Origin: Wolbachia endosymbiont (group B) of Gerris lacustris
Lineage (GTDB): Bacteria > Pseudomonadota > Alphaproteobacteria > Rickettsiales > Anaplasmataceae
Assembly: GCF_964028355.1 (NCBI RefSeq)
Contig: NZ_OZ034761.1
Span: 1,364,001-1,428,000, forward strand
Reading direction: 5' to 3'
Length of the DNA stretch: 64,000 nucleotides
Shown: piece by piece, positions 1 to 8,625 of the stretch
How the letters are laid out: each line of letters starts with the position of its first letter
Position numbering within the stretch: the first letter of the stretch is position 1
The notes under the pieces: model-generated
What the model was told of the DNA's origin: nothing
Seen by the model: the letters and a program-made list of their open reading frames with translations, nothing else
Database searches by the model: none
Made by a program: the position numbers and the translations under genes

Positions 1-1465
1 AACGAGCATTCAATACTGAATGCTTAAGAGAATAGCTTTGCAAAAGCGCAGAAAGTTTTTCAGAGTTTTCAATACTTACCGTACCAACAAGGACTGGTTG
101 TAGGCGTTTGTGGCATTCCTCTATGAACTTCAATACAGCACTAAATTTTTCTTTTTCTGTGCCATAAATTTCATCGTCAACATCTATTCTTTTAACAGGC
201 ACATTAGTTGGAATTTTTACTACATTTAATCTATATATATCACGAAACTCCTCTGCCTCTGTTGCTGCTGTTCCTGTCATACCAGAAAGTTTGTTGTACA
301 TACGAAAGTAGTTCTGAAATGTGACTGATGCTAAAGTTTGACTTTCATGCTGAATTTCAAGATTCTCCTTTGCCTCCAGTGCCTGGTGAAGACCATCAGA
401 ATATCTCCTACCTTCCATCATGCGCCCAGTAAACTCATCAATAATTACCACCTCACCGTTTTTCACTATATAATCTTTATCAGCAGTAAACAGCTTATGT
501 GCACGAAGTGCTTGATCTATATAATGAGTCAGTATAATATTGCTAGTATCATAGAGCGAGGAATTTTCAGGAATGAGGTTATACGATTTTAGTAATTCCT
601 CCACTCGTGAAATGCCATTTTCAGTGAGGAACACTGCTCTACTCTTCTCATCGACTTCATAGTCAGAATCAACTAATTTGATTGCTATTTTATTGATATG
701 CTTATATATCTGATTATTTTCCTCAAGTGGGGCAGAAATAATGAGCGGAGTACGCGCTTCATCAATCAATATGGAGTCTACTTCGTCTACTATTGCATAA
801 TTGAAGCCTCTCTGAACCATATCTTCTCGAGAGAATTTCATATTATCTCGTAGATAATCAAAGGCAAGTTCATTATTTGTTGAGTATATGATATCTGCGC
901 TATAAGCCTTTTTTCTCTCGTCGTCTGTCAAATTATTTGTAATAAATGCAACAGAAACTCCAAGAGAATTATATAATTTACTCATCCACTCTGTATCTCG
1001 TTTTGCAAGATAGTCGTTAACAGTTACGACGTGCACACCTTTTCCTTCTAAAGAATTTAGATATGCAGCTAAAGTTGCGACGAGTGTCTTTCCTTCTCCT
1101 GTTTTCATTTCTGATATCATGCCATTATGGAGAACCATTCCACCAATTAGCTGAACGTCGAAATGCCTCATGTTAAGGAATCTTCGTGATGCTTCTCGTA
1201 CAACCGCAAATGCAGGTACGAGAAGGTCATTTAGTGTTTTTCCATTTTTCAGTTCTTGTTTTAATTCCGCAGTTTTACTAGCAAGATCCTTATCAGATAA
1301 GCTCTGCATTTCTTGCTCTAGCGCATTAATCTGCTGAGCAATTTTTCTAAAGGATTTTATTATCTTCTTGTTCGTTGATCCAAATATCCTTTTTATAAAA
1401 AAAAGTGACAACGTAAAGATGAAGAATATAAGAATAGTTGTTAAAACTAACGTAGAGTCTGGCAT
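1..1465 (-). CDS. secA: Protein translocase ATPase SecA, N-terminal part (runs off the left edge)
   Basis: SecA is the ATPase that drives unfolded preproteins through SecYEG. About 488 residues are visible on the minus strand. The Walker A region reads [20 protein letters not shown], the DEAD-type Walker B reads [20 protein letters not shown], and the preprotein cross-linking region follows ([20 protein letters not shown]). The end of the gene lies outside the window. The first in-frame ATG (ending at 1465) gives a hydrophobic stretch of about 18 residues before the usual SecA start. An in-frame TTG at 1409-1411 would start at [11 protein letters not shown], which fits the family better, so the true start is uncertain. 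Confidence 0.95.
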   Translation of the reverse strand, partial: MPDSTLVLTTILIFFIFTLSLFFIKRIFGSTNKKIIKSFRKIAQQINALEQEMQSLSDKDLASKTAELKQELKNGKTLNDLLVPAFAVVREASRRFLNMRHFDVQLIGGMVLHNGMISEMKTGEGKTLVATLAAYLNSLEGKGVHVVTVNDYLAKRDTEWMSKLYNSLGVSVAFITNNLTDDERKKAYSADIIYSTNNELAFDYLRDNMKFSREDMVQRGFNYAIVDEVDSILIDEARTPLIISAPLEENNQIYKHINKIAIKLVDSDYEVDEKSRAVFLTENGISRVEELLKSYNLIPENSSLYDTSNIILTHYIDQALRAHKLFTADKDYIVKNGEVVIIDEFTGRMMEGRRYSDGLHQALEAKENLEIQHESQTLASVTFQNYFRMYNKLSGMTGTAATEAEEFRDIYRLNVVKIPTNVPVKRIDVDDEIYGTEKEKFSAVLKFIEECHKRLQPVLVGTVSIENSEKLSALLQSYSLKHSVLNAR

Positions 1466-1799
1466 AAACTTAGGTAAAGTTTTATTTAATATGAGATTAT
1501 ATTACTAAACGTAACTTGCGGCAATTAGATTCAGAAAATCTTTATTTACATATCAATTGCAGGTTAAATGTAAAAGAGTTTGCTGAGACTGCTTCTTAAT
1601 CAGTTATCAAACGTTCCAAAGATTCAGCTTTACTTTACTAAGAAAAACGGTGCCTAATTCTTTTGCTTTGAATATTTCATCATGACTTAGAATATGCAAC
1701 AACATGATGGTTTTTTATACTTAATCGAGTATATTAATAGGTAAATGAATTTTAATACAATCTTATTATACTTATAAATACGTTGTATATAATGAAGAT
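1466..1799. other. Intergenic stretch between secA and the PAS/GGDEF-like remnant
   Basis: About 330 AT-rich bases without a convincing gene. The only signal I see is a TATAAT at 1788-1793, directly before the ATG at 1800. If used as a -10 box it would put the transcript start at or next to that ATG. No good -35 box accompanies it. Confidence 0.4.
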
Positions 1800-2614
1800 A
1801 TGGAAGATTTTATAACTGCAAGAAGGAAAGATGATGCTGTGATATCTGTTTGTCAGGATAATGAGAAAAAAAACGTGTTAATCTTGGGACTCAATCAAGC
1901 TGCAAGGAATTTATTAAAATGTGAGGAAGGGAATTTACTTAATAAGCCGTTAATCAATATTTTAAGTGCAAGAGCAGCTGAAGATATGAAAAGCTATTTG
2001 GAATATACTGAAGATGGGCGCGATTTGCTCGATATATTGCCAAAAGTGATAGGCTTTTCTCTAATCGATGCTAAAGGAGAAGATATAAAAGTAAAGGTAA
2101 AAGTTTTTCGCACAACGCAATTTACTAATAGCAAGATTAATTATGAGTTATTGATACGCAACATTAGTATGCTTCATAAGCTAGGAATATTTAGAGATAA
2201 GTATCTGATGGGTAAAAATACAAAAAACACAACTTGTTTGATATACCAGACAATGAGTCTACTATTTTGGAGTTATATATTGTATTGAATTTTGCCTTTA
2301 AATATCAAATTAATGCAGTTATAGGGATAATAGGCTTCAATAGTAAATTGAATGAGACAAACGATGCATTGAACGTTATCATAGAGCATTTTTATAAAAA
2401 TTGCCGTAGTGACGATTTTCTAGGATATAATGATGAGAGTAAAGTGCTTTTTATCTTGATTAACTGTGGTACAAAAAACACGTCTAAAATAGTTAATCGT
2501 ATACGTTCTGCTATTAATAAGCAGTTATTAAAGCGAAAACTACCAAGTATATCAATGATTTATGGGAATATAGTTCAAAAGCGTAGCGTCTTAAGGTCAG
2601 AGACACTTCTGTAG
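1800..2614 (+). pseudogene. PAS/degenerate GGDEF-like signalling protein, frameshifted
   Basis: Two overlapping reading frames appear to be halves of one protein. The first (1800-2288) has a PAS-like N-terminus with LILGLNQAARNLLKCEEG and a fold-like alternation up to about residue 135. The second frame (readable from about 2225 to 2614) ends in a region that aligns by eye with a GGDEF domain: ALNVIIEHFYKNCRSDDFLG, then YNDESKVLFILINCG where GGDEF would sit, then SKIVNRIRSAI. The GGDEF residues themselves are absent, so even the unbroken protein should not make cyclic di-GMP. The frame changes near 2215-2235, around the A-rich GGTAAAAATACAAAAAACAC. It could be a real pseudogene, a sequencing slip, or two short genes. 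Confidence 0.5.
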
Positions 2615-2641
2615 ATGTGTAGTTTATATTATCTGAGATTC

Positions 2642-2670
2642 TTGACTTCTAGTTTGGAAAATGCTATTAT
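2642..2670 (+). promoter_or_regulatory. Predicted sigma-70 promoter
   Basis: TTGACT at 2642-2647 and TATTAT at 2665-2670 are separated by 17 bases. A GAGGT ribosome-binding site and ATG follow at 2685-2697. This would drive the broken gene starting at 2695. Confidence 0.45.
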
Positions 2671-3393
2671 TATAATAGATTATGTGAGGTAACTATGAAT
2701 CTAAAACAAATTGAAAAAGACACAATCAAGTATCCATTCCTTTCAACTCTTAAATCAGAGGATGCGCATTTTTGCAACTCGAGAACTACTAATGAAAATG
2801 TTTGGGCTAGAACCTAAACAACGTTGGAAAAATAAGCGTGATCAATGGACTAATGGATACGCTTCCGAACATATGATACCTACTAATAAATCAGCACCTA
2901 TTTTGTAGTTTGAAGCAGGAGTGGATGTGAAGATAGCAATAGATGGCAAAACTAAAGTAATATCTGCAAAAGAGGTTAAAAATAGACAAAAAGGAATAGA
3001 TTTAATATATGATAAGGACTATATTAGCGCAGAGGAAGTACATCATATTCAGCTCATTAAAGCCGGTAAAAAAATGAAGTAGAAGCATAATATAACTCTA
3101 ATAAGAAGTGTAGAAGTTTTGAAGGTTATATCCAAGCAACTAGAGAGCAAAGCTTCTTATGTGGCTATAAGAGCTGAAGTAAAGCAGTATTTAAATCATT
3201 TAGGGAAGTCGCTGAATGGACCTATAGAAAGCGTTGTTCATTATACTACTTTTCCTAAATTAGTAAAGGGCAGTTTAGACTATATGCGTTTTGCTAAAGA
3301 TAGCAAATTAAAAGATGAATCTCGGCTTAAAGATAAGTTTAAAAGCATAATTAAACTGAATGCTTTAATGGCTGCTAATACCAACTCTCATTA

Positions 3394-3969
3394 TTAATGA
3401 ACCAAATAAGAAGCATTGCAGAGTTGTTTAACCGTGGAAGGGGAAAGAGAGGTAATAAATTTACACAAAGCGCTCTCAAGCAGAACAATTGTATCGTAGA
3501 TTTTATTGCGCAAAATGTTCTGTTTTATATATAACCAAAACCTCTCAACAGGATTGAGGTCAGGTGAGTATGGTGGTAGGTATATAATTTCGATATTTTT
3601 AGGTATCTTTAAACTTTTTGACTTATGCCAACTAGCGCAATCCATCACGAGAAAAGCCTTTCGTATTCCTAAATATTGCGACATCTGTTCAAGGAATATA
3701 TTTATACAAGCAGTGTTGACGTTTGGTGCGAATAAGCTAAAATTCTCTCCATTTCTGGGATTAACTGCACTATAGAGATAAAAATTTTCCCTACCTAATT
3801 TTACCTTAACCTGTGTCCTACTGCCTTTTTTAAACCACCCATGTCCAACTTTTGAATGTGTACCAAACCGTGATTCATCGAAGAAAAATAGCTCTTTTTC
3901 AGAATGCATGACAATAGTTTCATTGAGGTTTTTTTTTAAACTCCTCTTGCTTATTTTTATCCTGTCCAC
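3394..3969 (-). CDS. IS630 transposase orfB (DDE catalytic part), copy A
   Basis: 191 residues counted from a GTG. The catalytic residues are visible: FFFDESRFG (first D), LVMDCASWHKS (second D) and YLPPYSPDLNPVERFW (E), which is the DDE_3 hallmark of IS630/Tc1. The frame is +1 (or -2) relative to orfA. The product is probably made as an orfA-orfB fusion by slippage at the A9 run rather than from the GTG. Confidence 0.9.
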   Translation of the reverse strand: MDRIKISKRSLKKNLNETIVMHSEKELFFFDESRFGTHSKVGHGWFKKGSRTQVKVKLGRENFYLYSAVNPRNGENFSLFAPNVNTACINIFLEQMSQYLGIRKAFLVMDCASWHKSKSLKIPKNIEIIYLPPYSPDLNPVERFWLYIKQNILRNKIYDTIVLLESALCKFITSLSPSTVKQLCNASYLVH

Positions 3970-4399
3970 TATGAACTGGTCTTGGTGTGATATATGAGAA
4001 TTTCATTCTTTGCATATTACGATGTATTGTGGATTTGCTGATATTCAAACCAAATCTTTCTTGGATTCTTATTCTCATTTCTCTAATAGTAATATTGGGG
4101 TTTTCCTCTATCCACACCTCAATTTGTTCAAGTTGACTTTGGTTCAATATAGTTTTTCTACGGCGTTGAGGTGGAGAAAATAATTTTTCTTCTCTTCCAA
4201 ATTTTATGTGCTTTATCCATGTAGTAATTGCCTTTCTCGAAATGCAACATATTTTTGCTACAGCTGTTATACTGTGCTTTTTTGCTGCAATTACAGCATT
4301 TAGTTTTTTTGCAACATACGCATTATTTCTTACTTTCTTCAGCATCTCTTTTGCTGATTCCACCACTTTTTCATCCAATAATTTTGATCTTAATGCCAT
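3920..4399 (-). CDS. IS630 transposase orfA (N-terminal DNA-binding part), copy A
   Basis: 159 residues. It has two helix-turn-helix segments: one around residues 42-62 (HSITAVAKICCISRKAITTW) and a second around residues 100-132 with ITIREMRIRIQERF. There is no catalytic triad. The frame reaches the A9 run and ends soon after it (EEFKKKPQ). A full transposase needs a shift into orfB there. Confidence 0.85.
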   Translation of the reverse strand: MALRSKLLDEKVVESAKEMLKKVRNNAYVAKKLNAVIAAKKHSITAVAKICCISRKAITTWIKHIKFGREEKLFSPPQRRRKTILNQSQLEQIEVWIEENPNITIREMRIRIQERFGLNISKSTIHRNMQRMKFSYITPRPVHSGQDKNKQEEFKKKPQ

Positions 4400-5016
4400 C
4401 TAAACCTCGCTATTTTACTTACTCCAGTATGGCTTTTTTTCCATTATTGTCTATTCGTTGCTTGTATAGCGGGAATTGGTATAAGTATAGAGAAGGATTA
4501 AGTCTTGTAATACCTAATGCTTATTTTTGTGGTCTAAGTGAAGATAGCCAGAAAAAAGCAAAAGAAATTTTCGTCGAAGCAGCAATAGGGGCTGCTAAAG
4601 AGATAAAGCGAGATAGTGAGAAATACTCAGAATTTTGTGGGATATTTATCAATACTGGAAATGATGAAAGTTTGAATGAACTGATAAGCGAAAGTGGTAT
4701 TGAAAGCATTGCTATCAATCATGGCGATCTTAGCGCGCCAAGTAGAGTATCAAAAAAAGGAAAGTTCGCAGAATCTATAATGGGTGATGGAGTTGGGTAT
4801 ATTGGTAATGGCGCATTATCTGCAATGGGTAATATTGCAGTGGAGGAAAATCTTACTAGAAAAACATTAGGGGAAACTGTGTTAATGTTTAGCGGAGCAT
4901 TAAATGAGAAAGTGTTAGATAAAAATTGTTACAGAGGAGAAAATGTGCAATCTGACAGAGTGCGAAATAAGGGGCAAAGACTACTTCAATATAAGACACA
5001 AAACACTCCCCCCCTG

Positions 5017-5534
5017 GGGATGTTCAAAAAAGTGTGTCAAACCGAGAAGTAAAATATAATTGAGATAAAAATGGAGGTTTGACATGAGTCAAGTAAATAG
5101 AACTGCTGGTTTGGTAGATTATAAAGAATTAGAAACAAATATCTTGTCGTCTATACGAGAAGGTAGACCATTAATGGGAAAAGATGGTGCACTAACGCCA
5201 TTTGTAAAAAGGCTACTTGAAGCAAGCTTGGAGGGTGAAATAGAATCATTTATCTACTGAAAGCAAAGAAAACAATCGTAGAAACGGAAGAAATGGAAAA
5301 ACTTTGAAGACAAGTGCAGGTTCATTTGAACTATTGACACCAAGAGACAGAGAGGGAAGTTTTGAACCACAGATAGTGAAAAAAAGGCAAACAAGCCTAC
5401 ATCCAGAACTTGAAACAAAGGTCTTGAACATGTTTGCAAGTGGTATGGGATACAGAGATATAGCATCATATGTGGAAGAAATTTATGACCATAAAATATC
5501 TGCAGCAGAGATATCTGGAATTACAGATAAATTA
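5017..5534 (+). mobile_element. IS256-family element, diverged 5' fragment
   Basis: It starts with the terminal repeat GGGATGTTCAAAAAAGTGTG and has the transposase ATG at 5084 (MSQVNRTAGLVDYKELETN). It is more diverged than the other IS256 copies (for example RPLMGKDGALTPFVKR), and its frame breaks near 5255 at TTTATCTACTGAAAG. It stops in the codons for ITDKL, where the IS630 of copy B begins. The IS256 sequence on the far side of that IS630 restarts about 190 bases upstream of this point in the element, so the two pieces are not halves of one insertion. Confidence 0.85.
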
Positions 5535-5940
5535 TACCAATTCCCGCTATACAAGCAACGAATAGACAATAATGGAAAAAAAGCCATACTGGAGTAAGTA
5601 AAATAGCGAGGTTTAGATGGCATTAAGATCAAAATTATTGGATGAAAAAGTGGTGGAATCAGCAAAAGAGATGCTGAAGAAAGTAAGAAATAATGCGTAT
5701 GTTGCAAAAAAACTAAATGCTGTAATTGCAGCAAAAAAGCACAGTATAACAGCTGTAGCAAAAATATGTTGCATTTCGAGAAAGGCAATTACTACATGGA
5801 TAAAGCACATAAAATTTGGAAGAGAAGAAAAATTATTTTCTCCACCTCAACGCCGTAGAAAAACTATATTGAACCAAAGTCAACTTGAACAAATTGAGGT
5901 GTGGATAGAGGAAAACCCCAATATTACTATTAGAGCCTGT

Positions 5941-6297
5941 TCATAATCTTTTGAGGAGCAAGGCAGTAAAAGCTAGAACGACCATTTGTAGTCTAGTATT
6001 GAGTTTACGCTCGCAATTTTTCCATAACCGTCTACACTTTTCCAGCCAAGCAAAAGAACGCTCTACAACCCACCTTTTTGGCAATACAACAAAGGTATGT
6101 AATTCACTTCGTTTTATTACTTCAACGGTTGCACCAATAGTCGTTTTTATTTGAGTTGCAAAATTTTCTCCTGTATAACCTGCATCAACTAGTATATTTT
6201 GAACTTCGGAAAGATTTTTTCTTGCGTTACAAATCATCTCTACAGCAGCAGTACGATCTCCGATATTAGCTGTAGTAATATAAATTGCATGTGGCAA
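5941..6297 (-). CDS. IS5 transposase orfB (catalytic), copy 1
   Basis: 118 residues are counted from the first ATG, but the open frame reaches back to the A8 run near 6463-6470, where it would join orfA. The upstream open part carries the first D (CIIDAQSVKN), then ILVDAGYTGEN gives the second D and VVERSFAWLEKCRR the E. Catalytic residues are therefore complete in the fused product. Confidence 0.85.
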   Translation of the reverse strand: MPHAIYITTANIGDRTAAVEMICNARKNLSEVQNILVDAGYTGENFATQIKTTIGATVEVIKRSELHTFVVLPKRWVVERSFAWLEKCRRLWKNCERKLNTRLQMVVLAFTALLLKRL

Positions 6298-6400
6298 ACC
6301 TTGCGTATCTACTGCAATATGACGCTTTATTCCTGAAATTTTCTTGCCGGCATCATAACCTTTTTCTTCAGCAATATCGGTGTTTTTTACACTTTGAGCA

Positions 6401-6733
6401 TCAATGATGCAGAAGCTTGTTTTTGTATTCCGACCACTGTTGAAACGAACCTCTCCAACTAATTTTTTTTAAGACAATTTCTAGAACACTTTCTCTATCT
6501 TCATTCGGTTTTTTACTCCATCTCTTGAAGTAATCGTAACAATTGCGCCATTTTGGAAACTCTTTTGGTAGCATTCGCCACTGACAGCCACTTTTTAGCA
6601 CATAAAGTACACCGCAAAATAACTCATATAAATCCAGTTTTCTTGGTTTTGTTTTTTTTCTACAGGATTCTAGATCTGGTAATATAATCTCAAATCTTTC
6701 CCGACTTATATCACTTGGGTATACACTCCTCAT
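6401..6733 (-). CDS. IS5 transposase orfA, copy 1
   Basis: 110 residues with the DUF4096-type N-terminus usual for IS5 (SGCQWRMLPKEFPKWRNCYD). The frame passes the A8 run and ends soon after. The catalytic half lies in the +1 frame. Confidence 0.85.
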   Translation of the reverse strand: MRSVYPSDISRERFEIILPDLESCRKKTKPRKLDLYELFCGVLYVLKSGCQWRMLPKEFPKWRNCYDYFKRWSKKPNEDRESVLEIVLKKISWRGSFQQWSEYKNKLLHH

Positions 6734-6912
6734 ATATCCTAACTTATATACATTATCTCTTAGTTTATTCCTTTCTTGAGATCATGTACAGGTTCTTAGA
6801 GAAATGAGAATAAGAATCCAAGAAAGATTTGGTTTGAATATCAGCAAATCCACAATACATCGTAATATGCAAAGAATGAAATTCTCATATATCACACCAA
6901 GACCAGTTCATA

Positions 6913-7488
6913 GTGGACAGGATAAAAATAAGCAAGAGGAGTTTAAAAAAAAACCTCAATGAAACTATTGTCATGCATTCTGAAAAAGAGCTATTTTTCT
7001 TTGATGAATCACGGTTTGGTACACATTCAAAAGTTGGACATGGGTGGTTTAAAAAAGGCAGTAGGACACAGGTTAAGGTAAAATTAGGTAGGGAAAATTT
7101 TTATCTCTATAGTGCAGTTAATCCCAGAAATGGAGAGAATTTTAGCTTATTTGCACCAAACGTCAACACTGCTTGTATAAATATATTCCTTGAACAGATG
7201 TCGCAATATTTAGGAATACGAAAGGCTTTTCTCGTGATGGATTGCGCTAGTTGGCATAAGTCAAAAAGTTTAAAGATACCTAAAAATATCGAAATTATAT
7301 ACCTACCACCATACTCACCTGACCTCAATCCTGTTGAGAGGTTTTGGTTATATATAAAACAGAACATTTTGCGCAATAAAATCTACGATACAATTGTTCT
7401 GCTTGAGAGCGCTTTGTGTAAATTTATTACCTCTCTTTCCCCTTCCACGGTTAAACAACTCTGCAATGCTTCTTATTTGGTTCATTAA
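6913..7488 (+). CDS. IS630 transposase orfB, copy B
   Basis: Identical in protein sequence to orfB of copy A and not interrupted itself. It lacks an intact orfA upstream because of the IS5. Confidence 0.85.
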   Translation: MDRIKISKRSLKKNLNETIVMHSEKELFFFDESRFGTHSKVGHGWFKKGSRTQVKVKLGRENFYLYSAVNPRNGENFSLFAPNVNTACINIFLEQMSQYLGIRKAFLVMDCASWHKSKSLKIPKNIEIIYLPPYSPDLNPVERFWLYIKQNILRNKIYDTIVLLESALCKFITSLSPSTVKQLCNASYLVH

Positions 7489-7503
7489 TAATGAGAGTTG
7501 GTA

Positions 7504-8516
7504 TAACACCAAGAGATAGGGAAGGAAGCTTTGAACCACAAATAGTCAAAAAAAGGCAAACAAGCCTACATCCAGAACTTGAAGCAAAGGTCTTAAGCAC
7601 ATATGCCAGTGGCATGGGATACAGAGATATAGCTTCACATGTTGAGGAAATATATGACCACAAAATATCAGCAGCAGAGATATCTAGTATTACCGATAAA
7701 CTGCTACCAGTAATCAATGAATGGCGCAGCCGCCCACTGCAATCAGTGTATCCAATAGTATTTATGGATGGCATGTTTTTTAAGGTCAAGGAGGACGGAC
7801 ATTGCATAAGTAAATGTATGTATAATATATTGGGCATAAATCAAAATGGCAGAAAAGAAGTATTAGGTTTTTATTTGGCTGAAAGTGAAGGAGCTAACTT
7901 CTGGTTGGGAGTACTAAATGACCTCAAAGAAAGAGGAGTAGAAGATATTCTAATTGCCTGTATTGATGGGCTAAAAAGCTTTCCTACCGCTATAAATAGT
8001 GTATTTCCTAAAGCAGAAGTACAGCTATGCATAGTGCATCAGATAAGGAATTCACTGAAGTATGTATCTAGCAAAGATGTAAAAGTTTTCATAAATGATT
8101 TGAAAAAAATATATCGTGCTTCAAGTAAAGAGATTGCTGAGAATTATTTGCTTGAGCTGGAAGAAAAATGGAGTGAAAAATATCCCTTGGTTACAAAATC
8201 ATGGCAAAACAATTGGGAAAATTTGTCTGGTTATTTTAAGTATTCTGGACCAGTTAGGAAGCTGATTTACACCACCAATCCAATTGAGGGATTGCATAGA
8301 CAAATTAGGAAATTTACTAAAACTAAGGGCTCATTTACTAATACAAATGCCTTGTACAAAAGGTATATTGTGCTATAAAAAAGGTAGAGCAAAAGTGGAC
8401 TACAGCTTTGCCTAATTGGACATTAACTATGTCTCAGCTTGACATTTTCTTTCCCAACAGACTGAAAATTGAGTTGAACTAAAAATGCAGCTTGACACAG
8501 TTTATTTAACACTCCC
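7504..8516 (+). mobile_element. IS256-family element, 3' fragment
   Basis: It begins at TAACACCAAGAGATAGGG, the same point where copy C of IS630 sits in the IS256 at 11923-14364. It ends with the terminal repeat TTTATTTAACACTCCC at 8516. It differs from the other young IS256 copies by only a few bases. Confidence 0.9.
7507..8378 (+). pseudogene. IS256 transposase, 3' part
   Basis: It lacks the N-terminal region, which is replaced by IS630. The mutator-type catalytic residues remain: VFMDGMFFK (D), CIDGLKSFPTA (D) and NPIEGLHRQIRKF (E). The frame ends early at RYIVL because of a one-base deletion shared by the other young IS256 copies. The lost C-terminus (LDIFFPNRLKIELN) is still readable in the next frame. 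Confidence 0.85.
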
Positions 8517-8569
8517 TTCTAGGGATTTAATGGAATAGATGGATGCTTTTTCATACAACCACTTTTTTA

Positions 8570-8598
8570 TTGAAAAATTACTAATAATACTGTATAAT
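8570..8598 (+). promoter_or_regulatory. Predicted sigma-70 promoter of the nuclease gene
   Basis: TTGAAA (8570-8575), 17-base spacer, TATAAT (8593-8598). A TAGGA Shine-Dalgarno-like site follows about ten bases before the ATG at 8626. Confidence 0.6.
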
Positions 8599-8625
8599 TA
8601 TTAACGGTTTTTAGGAATTTTTGCT

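Larger units (their letters stand above)
3379..4481 (-). mobile_element. IS630-type element, copy A (1103 bp)
   Basis: The ends read TACCAACTCTC at the left and GAATTGGTA at the right, forming short imperfect inverted repeats. The element is flanked on both sides by TAA (3376-3378 and 4482-4484). It carries two overlapping minus-strand frames: a helix-turn-helix orfA and a DDE-type orfB. They are joined over a run of nine A residues (nine T on the plus strand, 3929-3937). It splits the unrecognised gene at 2695-5016. Confidence 0.9.
2695..5016 (+). pseudogene. Unrecognised gene with a frameshift, two in-frame stops, an IS630 and a truncated 3' end
   Basis: The ATG at 2695 follows GTGAGGT at a good distance, but its frame ends after about 40 codons. 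A second frame (from 2711) carries a longer readable product interrupted by TAG at 2906-2908 and TAG at 3080-3082. It continues through 3119-3378 and is then split by an IS630 (3379-4481). Removing the IS and one TAA copy rejoins the frame as NALMAA-KYREGLSLVIP and the product continues to about 5016, where an IS256 end supplies the stop. The downstream part has an amphipathic, Gly-rich stretch (GDGVGYIGNGALSAMGNIAV). I do not recognise the family. A toxin or secreted protein is possible but nothing visible proves it. Confidence 0.5.
5933..6795 (-). mobile_element. IS5-family element (IS1031-like), copy 1 (863 bp)
   Basis: The ends are GAGCCTGTTCATAATC and, reversed, GAACCTGTACATGATC. The flanking duplication is TTA (5930-5932 and 6796-6798), the TNA type known for the IS1031 group of IS5. 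There are two minus-strand frames joined at an A8 run (eight T on the plus strand, 6463-6470). It sits inside an IS630, which itself sits in IS256. Confidence 0.9.
5617..6962 (+). pseudogene. IS630 transposase orfA, copy B, split by IS5
   Basis: The reading frame is intact up to ITIR, then IS5 enters at 5933 and it reads into a stop as ITIRACS. It resumes after 6798 with EMRIRIQERFGLN and ends at the TGA at 6960-6962. The interruption should inactivate this copy unless it is served in trans. Confidence 0.85.
5535..7503 (+). mobile_element. IS630-type element, copy B, plus-strand orientation, interrupted by IS5
   Basis: Same 1103-bp element as copy A, lying the other way round, with an IS5 (863 bp plus 3-bp duplication) inside orfA. 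The left flank is TTA (5532-5534) and the right flank is TAA (7504-7506). These do not match, unlike the five other copies. The flanks also come from two different places in IS256. This indicates recombination between IS630 copies rather than a single insertion. Confidence 0.85.

Noticed and set aside
338-592. 84-codon frame on the plus strand
   Set aside because: Antisense to secA.
4228-5052. A 274-codon plus-strand frame starting inside IS630 copy A
   Set aside because: Its first half is antisense to the IS630 orfA and recurs at every copy; only the part behind 4484 belongs to the broken unknown gene.
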